Counted from the first letter of the stretch, positions 27,192 through 35,994 are shown. The stretch is 64,000 bases of DNA from Variovorax sp. dw_308 (GCF_019207085.1 NZ_JAATOM010000009.1:1-64000); one strand, 5' to 3'. Notes: generated from the sequence alone by a model not told the origin. Made by a program: numbers and translations.

Positions 27192-28409
27192 TCATGCTGT
27201 TCTTCCACTGCGTGCGCGCGATCCGTCGAACACCACCTGGTCGTACCACCAGAGCCCCTCGAACAGGACACGCGCGACATTGCGAAGTGAGTTTCCAGAC
27301 ACCATCTCGCCGATGGACTTCTTGCCGTCGATGGAATCGACCAGCTCTTTCTGATACGAGTTGATCGGCAGGTACAGGTCGGTGTAGGTGTGATGCCGGT
27401 TGATCAGCACGGCTGCGGCGCCTGGCGGCAATCGCTCCTGCACCATGATCGTGTCCGGCACGCGGATCGGCACGTAGTCGAGCCATTCATCGCCCTTGAA
27501 ATCGATCGGCGCATGATGCGGTCGATCGTCGCGGTACACCACGGCGCTGTGGCGAATCATCGATCCCCGGAACAATTCCACTGCGGCGAATTGCTCCGGC
27601 GCCGCGAGTCGGGCGAGCAGGGGGTGATGGGGGACGGACGCCAGCACGCCGCACTGCGGCAGGTAGGCGGCCTGCTCGATCCAGCGCCCGAAGCGGAAAC
27701 CGCCAGCCTCGATGAATTGCAATAGCTGCGGGACCGAATAGGCCCGGTCGCAAGGATGGAGAAGCGCATCGGCCAGCGCGGCCGGGTCGCCGAAGTCCGG
27801 CGCATTGCGCAGCACCGGCATCAATGGATGATCCGGCGGGAGGGCCTGCATGCTCTGCGCGAGCGCCTTGATCTCCTGCGGCGTCGCGCCGATGCCGAGC
27901 CGGCGGCAGTAGTCCTGCAACAGGTACACCCCGGCACGGCCATAGGGCGCGTAGACCATCAGGTGCATGGCGCCGTCCGGCGCCATCACGCCGTGCAAGG
28001 CCCTCAGGCCCGCGTCGGGATCGGGCAGGTGGTGCAGCACGCCCGTGCAGACGATGTGCTCGAAGCTGCGTCCAAGCTCGCCTGCGCGTTCCACCGGGAG
28101 CTGGAGCAGCTCGAGATTGCCCAGGCCGTGCCTGCGCTTGAGGCGCTCGGTGCTCTCGATGCTCGTCGAACTGACATCGATCCCGAGGACCTTCGCCCGA
28201 GGCCAGCGCAGCGCGTGCCTGGCCGCCTGCGAGGTGCCGCATCCGACGACCAGGATGGTCCGATCGTCCCGATACGGCGCGCGCGGCCAGAAGAGGTGCG
28301 CATCGGCGCGCCGCCTCTCGTCGTTCCACGATTTCCGGTAGGGCTCCAGGTCATCGACCGGAGGCGGGTAGGGATGACGTTCATAGAAGGCGCTTACTTC
28401 CCGCGCCAC
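27192..28409 (-). CDS. Class I SAM-dependent methyltransferase with extra C-terminal domain
   Basis: The N-terminal half is a Rossmann methyltransferase: ILVVGCGTSQAA binds SAM (residues 52-63), VLGIDVSSTSIE carries the ribose acid, and CTGVLHHLPDPDAGL is motif post-II. From about residue 335 a small domain follows (HTYTDLYLPINSYQKEL, SIDGKKSIGEMV, LFEGLWWYDQVVFDG), resembling winged-helix or PqqD-like carriers attached to some peptide- or lipid-modifying methyltransferases. The substrate is unknown. The start is uncertain: the GTG at 28409 follows a G-rich Shine-Dalgarno-like stretch, while an ATT or CTG slightly upstream would overlap the sulfatase stop. It probably shares the sulfatase transcript. 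Confidence 0.75.
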   Translation of the reverse strand: MAREVSAFYERHPYPPPVDDLEPYRKSWNDERRRADAHLFWPRAPYRDDRTILVVGCGTSQAARHALRWPRAKVLGIDVSSTSIESTERLKRRHGLGNLELLQLPVERAGELGRSFEHIVCTGVLHHLPDPDAGLRALHGVMAPDGAMHLMVYAPYGRAGVYLLQDYCRRLGIGATPQEIKALAQSMQALPPDHPLMPVLRNAPDFGDPAALADALLHPCDRAYSVPQLLQFIEAGGFRFGRWIEQAAYLPQCGVLASVPHHPLLARLAAPEQFAAVELFRGSMIRHSAVVYRDDRPHHAPIDFKGDEWLDYVPIRVPDTIMVQERLPPGAAAVLINRHHTYTDLYLPINSYQKELVDSIDGKKSIGEMVSGNSLRNVARVLFEGLWWYDQVVFDGSRARSGRTA

Positions 28410-28443
28410 CCGTTCGGCATCCCCACCCGGTGCTTCGGGCAGC

Positions 28444-29925
28444 TCAGGAATGGCCGTGCCCCGCCACCTGTGCCAACACCGCGTCCAGGTTGAACGAGGC
28501 GGGCTTCTGGCGCGGCGGGAACTTCGCGAATTCCTCGATCTGCCCTGCAATCACCGCCTGCATCAGGTAGAGCTGCGGCACGTGGTCGACCATCCAGTCC
28601 AGGTAGGTGTTCGAGTTGAATTCGGCCCGCTCGTAGGGATCTCGGCGCAGGTTCATGATGTAGGGCAGGCGAAGCTTGACGAACGGCTCGGCCCACTGTC
28701 GCATCGTGTTGGCGCGTTGCACGGCCAGGTGGAACTTGTAGTCGCCCACCCGCACCGCGATCACTTCGCCATCGTCGCTGAAGTACACGATGGCGTTTCT
28801 CGCGCTCTCCTTGGCCTCGCCCGTCAGGTAGGGGATCTGGTTGTAGCCGTCGAGATGGACGTTGAATTTCTTGCCGTCCACCGTGCAGCCCTCGTGCAGT
28901 TGCTGCTTCACGTCCGGATTGCCGGCCGCCGCGAGCAAGGTCGGGAACATGTCGATGTGCGAGACGATGCCGTTCAGCACCGAGCCGGCCTTGATCTTGC
29001 CCGGCCAGCGCATGAAGCACGGCACCCGCCAGCCGCCCTCCCAGTTGGAATCCTTCTGGCCACGGAACGGGGTGGTGGCGCCGTCAGGCCAGGTGTCGTT
29101 CTCCGGGCCGTTGTCGGTGGAGTACATGACGATGGTGTTGTCGGCGATGCCCAGTTCGTCGAGTTTGGCGAGGACTTGGCCGATCTGCTCGTCGTGAACG
29201 ACCATGCGATCGCTGTACGGGTCCTGTCCGCTCTTGCCCAGGTTCTTCTCGGCGACGTGCGTGCGGAAGTGCATCGCCGTCGAGTTGTACCAGAGGAAGA
29301 AGGGCTGGTCCGCCTTCGCCTGCTTTTCCATCCAGGCGATCGCGCCGTCGGTGATCTCCTCGTCGATGGTCTCCATGCGCTTCTTGGTCAGCGGGCCGGT
29401 GTCCTTGATCGTCTGCCCGCCCTTGCCGTCGGCGACGCAGTGCAGCACACCGCGTGGACCGAACTGCTTCTTGAACTCGGGATCCTTCGGATAGTCGGGA
29501 AGCTCGGGTTCTTCCTCGGCGTTCAGGTGATACAGATTGCCGAAGAACTCGTCGAAGCCGTGCATCGTCGGCAGGTACTCGTCGCGGTCGCCGAGGTGGT
29601 TCTTGCCGAACTGGCCGGTGGCATAGCCAAGCGGCTTCAGCAATTCGGCGATGGTCGGATCTTCCTTCTGCAGACCGACGGTGGCGCCCGGCATGCCGAC
29701 CTTGGTCAGGCCGGTGCGGATCGGGTTCTGGCCGCAAATGAAACAGGCGCGGCCGGCCGTGCAACTCTGCTGCGAGTAGTAGTCGGTGAACGTCACCCCT
29801 TCCTCTGCAATGCGATCGATGTTGGGCGTCCGATAGCCCATCATGCCCCGGCTGTTGTGGCTGATGTTCGAAATGCCGATATCGTCACCCCAGAGAATCA
29901 GGATGTTGGGTTTCTTCTGTGTCAT
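28444..29925 (-). CDS. Sulfatase (arylsulfatase, Cys-type formylglycine enzyme)
   Basis: A 493-residue type I sulfatase. PNILILWGDDIG near the N-terminus supplies calcium-binding acids. SCTAGRACF holds C55 in the C-x-A-x-R signature, the residue FGE oxidises to formylglycine. FGKNHLGD carries catalytic Lys/His, and MYSTDNGPEN the second pair of metal ligands. No signal peptide is visible, so it appears cytoplasmic or uses an unrecognised route. AAGGA lies 7 nt before the ATG; the frame continues upstream without support. Ala in place of the usual Pro in the signature is an accepted variant. A formylglycine-generating enzyme is encoded at 59664-60713. The substrate is not evident. Confidence 0.9.
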   Translation of the reverse strand: MTQKKPNILILWGDDIGISNISHNSRGMMGYRTPNIDRIAEEGVTFTDYYSQQSCTAGRACFICGQNPIRTGLTKVGMPGATVGLQKEDPTIAELLKPLGYATGQFGKNHLGDRDEYLPTMHGFDEFFGNLYHLNAEEEPELPDYPKDPEFKKQFGPRGVLHCVADGKGGQTIKDTGPLTKKRMETIDEEITDGAIAWMEKQAKADQPFFLWYNSTAMHFRTHVAEKNLGKSGQDPYSDRMVVHDEQIGQVLAKLDELGIADNTIVMYSTDNGPENDTWPDGATTPFRGQKDSNWEGGWRVPCFMRWPGKIKAGSVLNGIVSHIDMFPTLLAAAGNPDVKQQLHEGCTVDGKKFNVHLDGYNQIPYLTGEAKESARNAIVYFSDDGEVIAVRVGDYKFHLAVQRANTMRQWAEPFVKLRLPYIMNLRRDPYERAEFNSNTYLDWMVDHVPQLYLMQAVIAGQIEEFAKFPPRQKPASFNLDAVLAQVAGHGHS

Positions 29926-30062
29926 TCCGGTTCCTTTTGGTTGATAGGCCGCAGGATTCAGCGAACGCGACGCGGAACCCCGCAGGCGCAGCATATGCTT
30001 CCTGCGGGCCCACGCCTACGATGTCGAACCTCCGTTTGATCTCAAGGTCAAGACGTTGCAAA

Positions 30063-30341
30063 TCACCTGCGGATGACTGCTGCACCACCATGCGGGCCAA
30101 CACAACCCTCGCGCACCACTCCTCTTGCACATTCGACGGCTGGGGGATGGGCAACCGCAGAGGGATGGACCACGGCTGGCTCACGCACCGCGACCGGTTT
30201 TTCAACGACAGCCGCGCCGTGGGGACCAACGCAACCTTCTCGCACGACGCCTCTTGCGCATTCGACAGCTGACGCGCTCATCGAGGTCAGCGCCAAAATT
30301 CCGATCGCGGCCGTAACTGCAAATGTGATGTGAGTGCGCAT
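30063..30341 (-). CDS. Small secreted protein with two Cys-containing repeats
   Basis: A 92-residue protein with a Sec signal peptide (ITFAVTAAIGILALTSMSASA, cleavage near ASA-VE). Two nearly identical units, VECARGVVREGCVGPHG, lie at about residues 26-42 and 69-85, joined by a Pro/Val/His linker; each holds two Cys ten residues apart. A perfect GGAGG sits 7 nt before the ATG. I recall similar small CARG-GCxGPxG proteins of unknown function in Burkholderia and relatives. The paired Cys suggest a periplasmic disulfide-bonded or metal-binding fold; no function is assigned. Confidence 0.8.
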   Translation of the reverse strand: MRTHITFAVTAAIGILALTSMSASAVECARGVVREGCVGPHGAAVVEKPVAVREPAVVHPSAVAHPPAVECARGVVREGCVGPHGGAAVIRR

Positions 30342-30647
30342 CGCAATGCCTCCATGGACTGGTTTGGAAGAAGCGCCCGGACGGAGTCACTTTTTTTACG
30401 GACGCCGGCCTGGTCAGAGGACGCAATCCTCCGGCATCAAATGCTCCGAGGCCATCGGGATCAAGGGCAGTTCGCTTGCCCGAAGGGGAAGGTGGCAGCT
30501 ACCTCAAGAAAGCGGAGCGAAGATTCGCGCAAGGGAACTCGATGACGCGTCACACGGCTACCGTGCACCAGCCGTCCTCGCAGCACTGTCGACTGTCCGG
30601 CAAACCCTTCACGGCGTCATGCTTGCCGACACGGGCAGAGCAACCGA
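30342..30647 (-). other. Intergenic region upstream of the small secreted protein
   Basis: These 306 bases separate the photolyase stop from the start of the small secreted protein, both on minus. They should hold that gene's promoter. A T7 run at 30391-30397 (A7 on minus) stands out. Frames on the plus strand are open for up to about 130 codons but run antisense into the photolyase and have no Shine-Dalgarno. No RNA gene was recognised. Confidence 0.4.
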
Positions 30648-32138
30648 TCAATTGCGCGTGGCAACCGACCTGACCACGCCGTACCGTTGCAGCGTTCTCT
30701 CGCGCGCCTCGGCATGGTCGACGACCGGCTTGGGGTAGTTCTCGCCGAGCGTGATCCCTGCCGCTTCCAGTTCGACCGGCGACGCCGTCCACGGCGCATG
30801 GATCGCCGCGTTGGACAGCTTCGCCAATTGCGGCAGGTAGCGCCGGATGAACTTGCCTTCCGGGTCGAAGCGCTCGCTTTGCGTGACCGGGTTGAAGATG
30901 CGGAAATACGGTTGCGCGTCGCAGCCGCTGGAACTGGCCCATTGCCAGCCGCCGTTGTTCGATGCGAGTTCGAAGTCGTTCAGGTGCTCGGCAAAGTAGG
31001 CCTCGCCGCGGCGCCAGTCGAGGCCCAGGTCCTTGCAGAGGAAGCTGGCCACCACCATGCGCAGGCGGTTGTGCATGTAGCCGCTCTGGTTGATCTGCAG
31101 CATGGCGGCATCGACCAGCGGATAGCCGGTCCGGCCCTCGCACCATGCGTCGAACAGGCCGTCGGCATGCTTGCCGTGGTGCCACTGGATCTTGTCGTAC
31201 TCGGGCCGAAAGCTCTTGCCCTGGGCCACGCGCGGGTGATGCGCCAACAGCTGGAAATAGAAGTCGCGCCAGATCAATTCGCTGAGCCATGTCGCGGCGC
31301 CGTTGTCGCCCTGCAGCGAAAGCTGGTGCGCGACGCCGGCCATCTGGCGGATCGAGACGGTACCGAAGCGCAGGTGCACGCCGAGGTAGCTCGGGCCGCG
31401 CACGGCGGGATAGTCGCGCGCGACCTGGTAGCGGTCGATGCGCTGGAAGAAATCGTCGAACAGCGCGGCGCCGCCTTGCGCGCCCGTCGGGATTTCCAGC
31501 CGGCCGAGGTTGGTGGGCTCGAAGCCGATGTCCCGCAGCGTCGGCACTGGTGCGCGCAAGGCCTCGGGTGGCGGCACCAGCGCATCCGCATAACCGCGCG
31601 ACGGGTAGGGCTTGAGATAGAACGCGTCGACCTTCTGCAGCCACGCGCGCTTGTACGGCGTGAACACGGTGTAGGGCGCACCGGCCTTCGTGACCACCTC
31701 GTCGCGCTCGAAGATGACCTGGTCCTTGAAGGTCTGGAACAGGATGCCGGCATTGGCGAGGGCGCCGAACACATGGGTATCGCGTGCCAGGGCCGCCGGC
31801 TCGTCGTCGCGGTTGGCGAACACGGCCTGCACGTCGAGCGCGCGGGCCAAGGCCGGGATCTCGTCCTCGGCGACCGCATGGCGCACGACCAGCCCGCCGC
31901 CGAGCTGGCGCAGTTCGGTCGCCAGTTCCACGAGCGATTCGCGGATGAATTCGACGCGCCGGTCCGCGCGCGGCAAGGCGTCGAGGATGCGCTTGTCGAA
32001 CACGAAAGCACACACCACTTGCCGGCAGGTTCTCAGCGCGTGGTAGAGCGCGGCGTTGTCGTCCACGCGCAGGTCGCGCCGAAACCACATCAAACCCTTG
32101 GGATAGGTCTTGTCAACGGCCAGTAAAATCGGAGGCAT
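30648..32138 (-). CDS. phrB: Deoxyribodipyrimidine photolyase
   Basis: Light-driven repair of cyclobutane pyrimidine dimers. The 496-residue protein has the N-terminal photolyase domain (GLMWFRRDLRVDDNAAL), a chromophore-binding alpha/beta domain, and the FAD domain with TWLSELIWRDFYFQLL, GRTGYPLVDAAMLQINQSGYMHNRLRMVVASFL (read in parts) and NNGGWQWASSSGCDAQPYFRIFNP, the CPD class I pattern. The ATG at 32138 overlaps the divergent yqgE ATG; a start at MWFRRDL (32090), behind AAGGG, is a good alternative. No light-responsive regulator is adjacent. Confidence 0.94.
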   Translation of the reverse strand: MPPILLAVDKTYPKGLMWFRRDLRVDDNAALYHALRTCRQVVCAFVFDKRILDALPRADRRVEFIRESLVELATELRQLGGGLVVRHAVAEDEIPALARALDVQAVFANRDDEPAALARDTHVFGALANAGILFQTFKDQVIFERDEVVTKAGAPYTVFTPYKRAWLQKVDAFYLKPYPSRGYADALVPPPEALRAPVPTLRDIGFEPTNLGRLEIPTGAQGGAALFDDFFQRIDRYQVARDYPAVRGPSYLGVHLRFGTVSIRQMAGVAHQLSLQGDNGAATWLSELIWRDFYFQLLAHHPRVAQGKSFRPEYDKIQWHHGKHADGLFDAWCEGRTGYPLVDAAMLQINQSGYMHNRLRMVVASFLCKDLGLDWRRGEAYFAEHLNDFELASNNGGWQWASSSGCDAQPYFRIFNPVTQSERFDPEGKFIRRYLPQLAKLSNAAIHAPWTASPVELEAAGITLGENYPKPVVDHAEARERTLQRYGVVRSVATRN

Positions 32139-32736
32139 GTCCTCTGATTCTGCCCCGATGAACTTGACGCATCACTTCCTGATCGCCATGCCGGGCATGC
32201 AGGACGAGACCTTCAGCCGCAGCGTGGTGTACCTGTGCGAGCACAGCGAACGCGGCGCGCTGGGCCTCATGATCAACAAGCCGAGCGACATCAACCTGCG
32301 CGTGCTGTTCGAGAAGGTGGAGCTGCACCTGTCCAATCCTGCCTTCGGCGAAGGCCCGGTGTTCCAGGGCGGCCCTGTGCAGACCGAGCGCGGCTTCGTG
32401 CTGCATGAGCCAGTGACGGCCAATGCGCCGGACAGCAACGAGTCGGTCTATGCGTCGACCATGACGATTCCCGGCGGGCTGGAGATGACCACGTCGAAGG
32501 ACGTGCTCGAAGCCATCGCCACCGGGTCGGGGCCGCGCAAGGTGCTGGTGTCGCTGGGCTATTCGGCCTGGGAACACGGGCAACTGGAGTCGGAACTGGC
32601 CGAGAACAGCTGGCTGACGGTGGCGGCCGACCCGGCCGTGATCTTCGACACGCCGGTGGCGCAGCGCTACGACCGGGCGCTGGCATTGCTGGGGCTCGAG
32701 GCCTGGAAACTGTCGCCCGATGCGGGGCACGCATGA
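32137..32736 (+). CDS. yqgE: YqgE/AlgH family protein
   Basis: A 199-residue protein of the UPF0301 family: MNLTHHFLIAMPGMQDETFS, YLCEHSERGALGLMINKPSD, FQGGPVQTERGFVLHE and GYSAWEHGQLESELAENSW are all conserved. Function is unproven; in Pseudomonas AlgH was linked to alginate control, and the gene habitually precedes ruvX. The ATG at 32137 overlaps the photolyase start on the other strand; an internal ATG at 32158 (MNLTHH) is the alternative. It heads the yqgE-ruvX-pyrR-pyrB-pyrX-plsC run. Confidence 0.92.
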   Translation: MSSDSAPMNLTHHFLIAMPGMQDETFSRSVVYLCEHSERGALGLMINKPSDINLRVLFEKVELHLSNPAFGEGPVFQGGPVQTERGFVLHEPVTANAPDSNESVYASTMTIPGGLEMTTSKDVLEAIATGSGPRKVLVSLGYSAWEHGQLESELAENSWLTVAADPAVIFDTPVAQRYDRALALLGLEAWKLSPDAGHA

Positions 32737-32758
32737 TGGCTGCGCCGCGGGTGCCTCG

Positions 32759-33190
32759 ATGAGCGGTCCGGCGGTGCCTGGCAAGGCTGCCGAATCCGTT
32801 CCTTCCCATTTCCAATCTTTCCTGGCCTTCGACTTCGGCCTGAAGCGCACCGGCGTTGCCAGCGGCAATCGCCTCTTGAAGACCGCCACGCCGCAAGCCA
32901 CGATCAAGGCCGAGGGCGATGCGCGCTTTGCACAGGTCGAGGCGCGCATCCGCGAGTGGCAACCCGACGCGCTGGTGGTCGGCGTGCCGTACCACCCCGA
33001 CGGCGCGCCGCACGAGAACACTGCCAGGGCGCAGAAATTCGGACGCCAGCTGCATGGCCGCTTCAAGCTGCCGGTGTATGAAGTCGACGAGCGCTACAGC
33101 ACGACCGAGGCGCTGGCCGCCGGCGCCAAAGACGCCGATGCGGCATCGGCCTGCATCATCCTTGAACAATTCCTGAGGAGCCTCCCTTGA
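32759..33190 (+). CDS. ruvX: RuvX/YqgF family nuclease (pre-16S rRNA processing)
   Basis: An RNase H-fold protein of 143 residues: FLAFDFGLKRTGVASGN carries the first catalytic Asp, LVVGVPYHPDG follows, then VDERYSTTEA and DADAASACIILEQFL supply later acidic residues. YqgF is implicated in maturing the 16S rRNA 5' end and in Holliday junction resolution. The ATG at 32759 is used; a frame opening inside yqgE is longer but unsupported. Its stop overlaps the TTG start of pyrR. Confidence 0.92.
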   Translation: MSGPAVPGKAAESVPSHFQSFLAFDFGLKRTGVASGNRLLKTATPQATIKAEGDARFAQVEARIREWQPDALVVGVPYHPDGAPHENTARAQKFGRQLHGRFKLPVYEVDERYSTTEALAAGAKDADAASACIILEQFLRSLP

Positions 33191-33684
33191 GTTCCATTCC
33201 TGACGCAGAGGCGCTCTACGTCGACCTGCTGGCCGGCGTGAAAGCGCTGATGCGCGCCGAAACCAAACTGGTCGGCGTGACTTCCGGCGGCGCGTGGCTG
33301 GTCGAGCGCCTGCAAAAAGACCTGGGCCTGGCGGGTGTGCCCGGCATCATTTCATCGGCCATGCACCGCGACGACTTCGCGCGGCGCGGGCTGTCGGCGA
33401 GCGCGCAGACGGTCCTCCCCTTCGACGTGAACGGCGCCGACGTGCTGATGCTCGACGACGTGCTCTACACCGGGCGCACGATCCGCGCGGTGCTCAACGA
33501 ACTGTTCGACTTCGGCCGGCCGGCCTGCGTGCGGCTCGCGGTACTGGTCGATCGCGGCGGGCGGCAGCTGCCGGTGGCGGCGGATTTCGCGGCGACGCAT
33601 CTCACCTTGCCGGACACGCAACTGCTCGCGCTGGCGCGCGCCGCCGACGGCGCCTTCAGCCTGAAGATCGAAGAAAACAAATGA
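33187..33684 (+). CDS. pyrR: PyrR-type bifunctional pyrimidine regulator / uracil phosphoribosyltransferase
   Basis: A 165-residue type I phosphoribosyltransferase with the PRPP loop VLMLDDVLYTGRTIRAV and a second loop AVLVDRGGRQLP. In Gram-positives PyrR binds pyr mRNA and causes attenuation; in betaproteobacteria its RNA role is less clear. The start is TTG, overlapping the ruvX TGA as TTGA, with GAGGAG 7 nt upstream. The next gene is pyrB, which supports the pyrimidine assignment. I did not see an obvious anti-terminator/terminator pair before pyrB. Confidence 0.92.
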   Translation: MSSIPDAEALYVDLLAGVKALMRAETKLVGVTSGGAWLVERLQKDLGLAGVPGIISSAMHRDDFARRGLSASAQTVLPFDVNGADVLMLDDVLYTGRTIRAVLNELFDFGRPACVRLAVLVDRGGRQLPVAADFAATHLTLPDTQLLALARAADGAFSLKIEENK

Positions 33685-33703
33685 AGGCAAGGAGGCTCCG
33701 CTG

Positions 33704-34666
33704 ATGCTCTACAAGCGCAATCCGCAACTCAACAAGCACGGTGAGCTGCTGCACCTGCTGTCCATCGAAGGCCTGCCGAAGGACATCATCACGCACATCC
33801 TCGACACGGCAGCCAACTTCACCAGCGTGAGCGATCGCGAAGTGAAGAAGGTTCCGCTGCTGCGCGGCAAGAGCGTGTTCAACCTGTTCTTCGAGAACTC
33901 GACGCGCACGCGCACCACCTTCGAGATCGCGGCCAAGCGGCTGTCGGCGGACGTGATCAACCTCGACATCGCGCGCTCGTCGGCGACCAAGGGCGAGTCG
34001 CTGCTCGACACCATCGCCAACCTGAGCGCGATGGCGGCCGACATCTTCGTGGTGCGGCACAGCGAATCGGGCGCGCCCTACCTGATCGCGCAACACGTCG
34101 CGCCCCATGTGCACGTGGTCAACGCCGGCGACGGGCGGCATTCGCACCCGACGCAGGGTCTGCTCGACATGTACACGATCCGGCACTACAAGAAGGACTT
34201 CAGCAACCTCACGGTGGCGATCGTCGGCGACGTGCTGCACTCGCGCGTGGCGCGCTCCGACATCCATGCGCTGACCACGCTGGGCTGCGCCGAAGTGCGC
34301 GTCGTCGGCCCCAAGACCCTCGTGCCGGCGGACATGGCGCCGATGGGCGTCCGCGTCTGCCACACGCTGGAGGAAGGCATCAAGGACTGCGACGTGATCA
34401 TCATGCTGCGCCTGCAGAACGAGCGCATGAGCGGCGCGCTGCTGCCCTCGTCGCAGGAGTTCTTCAAGACATACGGCCTCACGCCCGAGAAGCTGCAGCA
34501 TGCCAAGCCCGATTGCATCGTGATGCACCCGGGGCCGATCAACCGCGGCGTGGAGATCGACTCGGCCGTGGTCGACGGGCAGCAGAGCGTGATCCTGCCG
34601 CAGGTCACTTTCGGCATCGCGGTCCGCATGGCCGTGATGAGCATCGTCGCCGGCAATGAAGCCTGA
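33704..34666 (+). CDS. pyrB: Aspartate carbamoyltransferase catalytic chain
   Basis: Catalyses the first committed step of pyrimidine synthesis, carbamoyl phosphate plus aspartate. The 320-residue chain shows FENSTRTRTTFEIA for carbamoyl phosphate, HPTQGLLDMYTI, VHSR-type VLHSRVARSDI and MHPGPINRGVEI. An AAGGAGG Shine-Dalgarno lies 8 nt upstream. No pyrI regulatory chain is encoded; the inactive dihydroorotase homologue just downstream is the expected structural partner, as in Pseudomonas class A ATCases. Confidence 0.97.
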   Translation: MLYKRNPQLNKHGELLHLLSIEGLPKDIITHILDTAANFTSVSDREVKKVPLLRGKSVFNLFFENSTRTRTTFEIAAKRLSADVINLDIARSSATKGESLLDTIANLSAMAADIFVVRHSESGAPYLIAQHVAPHVHVVNAGDGRHSHPTQGLLDMYTIRHYKKDFSNLTVAIVGDVLHSRVARSDIHALTTLGCAEVRVVGPKTLVPADMAPMGVRVCHTLEEGIKDCDVIIMLRLQNERMSGALLPSSQEFFKTYGLTPEKLQHAKPDCIVMHPGPINRGVEIDSAVVDGQQSVILPQVTFGIAVRMAVMSIVAGNEA

Positions 34667-34706
34667 GGCCTTACTTAGTCAATTGGTTGCCCCGAGGTAA
34701 AAATCC

Positions 34707-35981
34707 ATGAGCATCATCATTGCCAGCGCCCGCGTGCTCGATCCGGCGTCTGGCTTCGACGAAATCGCCGACGTCGCCATCGCGGACGGGCGGATCGTCG
34801 CCATCAAGGACATCCCCGAAGACTTCAAGCCGGAGGCCCGCATCGAGGCCGAGGGCATGGTCGTCGTGCCCGGCCTGGTCGACCTGGCTGCTCGCCTGCG
34901 CGAGCCGGGCTACGAGCATGAAGGCATGCTCGCCAGCGAGATGGCCGCGGCCGTCGCCGGCGGCGTGACCAGCCTGGTGTGCCCGCCCGACACCGATCCG
35001 GTGCTCGACGAGTCGGGCCTGGTCGAGATGCTGAAGTACCGCGCCCAGAAGCTGCAATGCGCGCGGCTCTTTCCGCTGGGCGCGATCACGCGCGGCCTGT
35101 CGGGCGAAGTGCTGACCGAGATGAACGAACTCACCGAGGCCGGCTGCGTCGGCTTCGGCCAAGCCGACGTGCCGTTGAACAGCACCCTGGTGCTGCAGCG
35201 TGCGTTGCAGTACGCGAGCACCTTCGACTACACGCTGTGGCTGCGTCCGCAGGAGCGCGACTTGGGCAAGGGCGTGGCGGCGAGCGGTCCGCTGGCGACG
35301 CGGCTCGGGTTGTCGGGCGTGCCGGTCGCAGCGGAGACGATCGCGGTCTTCACCATCATCGAGTTGATGCGCAGCACCGGCGCGCGCGTGCACCTGTGCC
35401 GCCTGTCGAGCGCGGGCGGCGTGGCGCTGGTGCGCGCGGCCAAGGCCGAGGGCCTGCCGCTGACATGCGACGTCAGCATCAACTCGCTGCACCTGATCGA
35501 CAGCGACATCGGCTACTTCGACAGCCGCGCACGCTTGAACCCGCCCTTGCGCCAGCAGCGTGACCGCGACGCGCTGTCGGCGGCGCTGGCCGATGGCACC
35601 ATCGACGCGCTGGTGTCCGACCACACGCCGGTCGAGACCGATGCCAAGACGCTGCCTTTTGCGGAAGCCGAGGCCGGCGCGACCGGGCTCGAACTGCTGC
35701 TGCCGCTTGCGCTCCAATGGGGCGAGCAGAGCGGCGCCGGGATGAAGCGGGCCATCGAGGTCATCACCTCGTCGCCGGCGCGCATGCTCGGCACGGGCGC
35801 CACGGCCAGCCTTGCCGTGCGCGCGGTGGCCGACCTGTGCATCTTCGACCCGGCCCACGAATGGCAGGTGACGCCCGACAGCCTCAGGAGCCAAGGCAAG
35901 CACACGCCCTTTGCCGGCTACGCCATGCTTGGGCGCGTGAGTGCCACGCTGGTCGGTGGTCGCATCGTCCACCAGGCCTGA
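34707..35981 (+). CDS. pyrX: Dihydroorotase-like protein, probably non-catalytic (PyrC'/PyrX)
   Basis: A 424-residue amidohydrolase homologue of the PyrC type. The metal-binding D-x-H-x-H-x-R-E-P-G motif of active enzymes reads DLAARLREPG here (D59, A61, R63): both His are lost. SDHTPVETD, with the late catalytic Asp, remains. In Pseudomonas and relatives such a protein is inactive as dihydroorotase but needed to assemble the PyrB dodecamer. The 40-nt gap behind pyrB supports the same role. A working dihydroorotase must then be encoded elsewhere. Confidence 0.9.
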   Translation: MSIIIASARVLDPASGFDEIADVAIADGRIVAIKDIPEDFKPEARIEAEGMVVVPGLVDLAARLREPGYEHEGMLASEMAAAVAGGVTSLVCPPDTDPVLDESGLVEMLKYRAQKLQCARLFPLGAITRGLSGEVLTEMNELTEAGCVGFGQADVPLNSTLVLQRALQYASTFDYTLWLRPQERDLGKGVAASGPLATRLGLSGVPVAAETIAVFTIIELMRSTGARVHLCRLSSAGGVALVRAAKAEGLPLTCDVSINSLHLIDSDIGYFDSRARLNPPLRQQRDRDALSAALADGTIDALVSDHTPVETDAKTLPFAEAEAGATGLELLLPLALQWGEQSGAGMKRAIEVITSSPARMLGTGATASLAVRAVADLCIFDPAHEWQVTPDSLRSQGKHTPFAGYAMLGRVSATLVGGRIVHQA

Positions 35982-35994
35982 AGCCGGGCCGCCG

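Noticed and set aside
30334..30738. Plus-strand frame of 134 codons upstream of and overlapping the photolyase end.
   Set aside because: It overlaps the photolyase antisense, lacks a Shine-Dalgarno and shows no recognisable domain.
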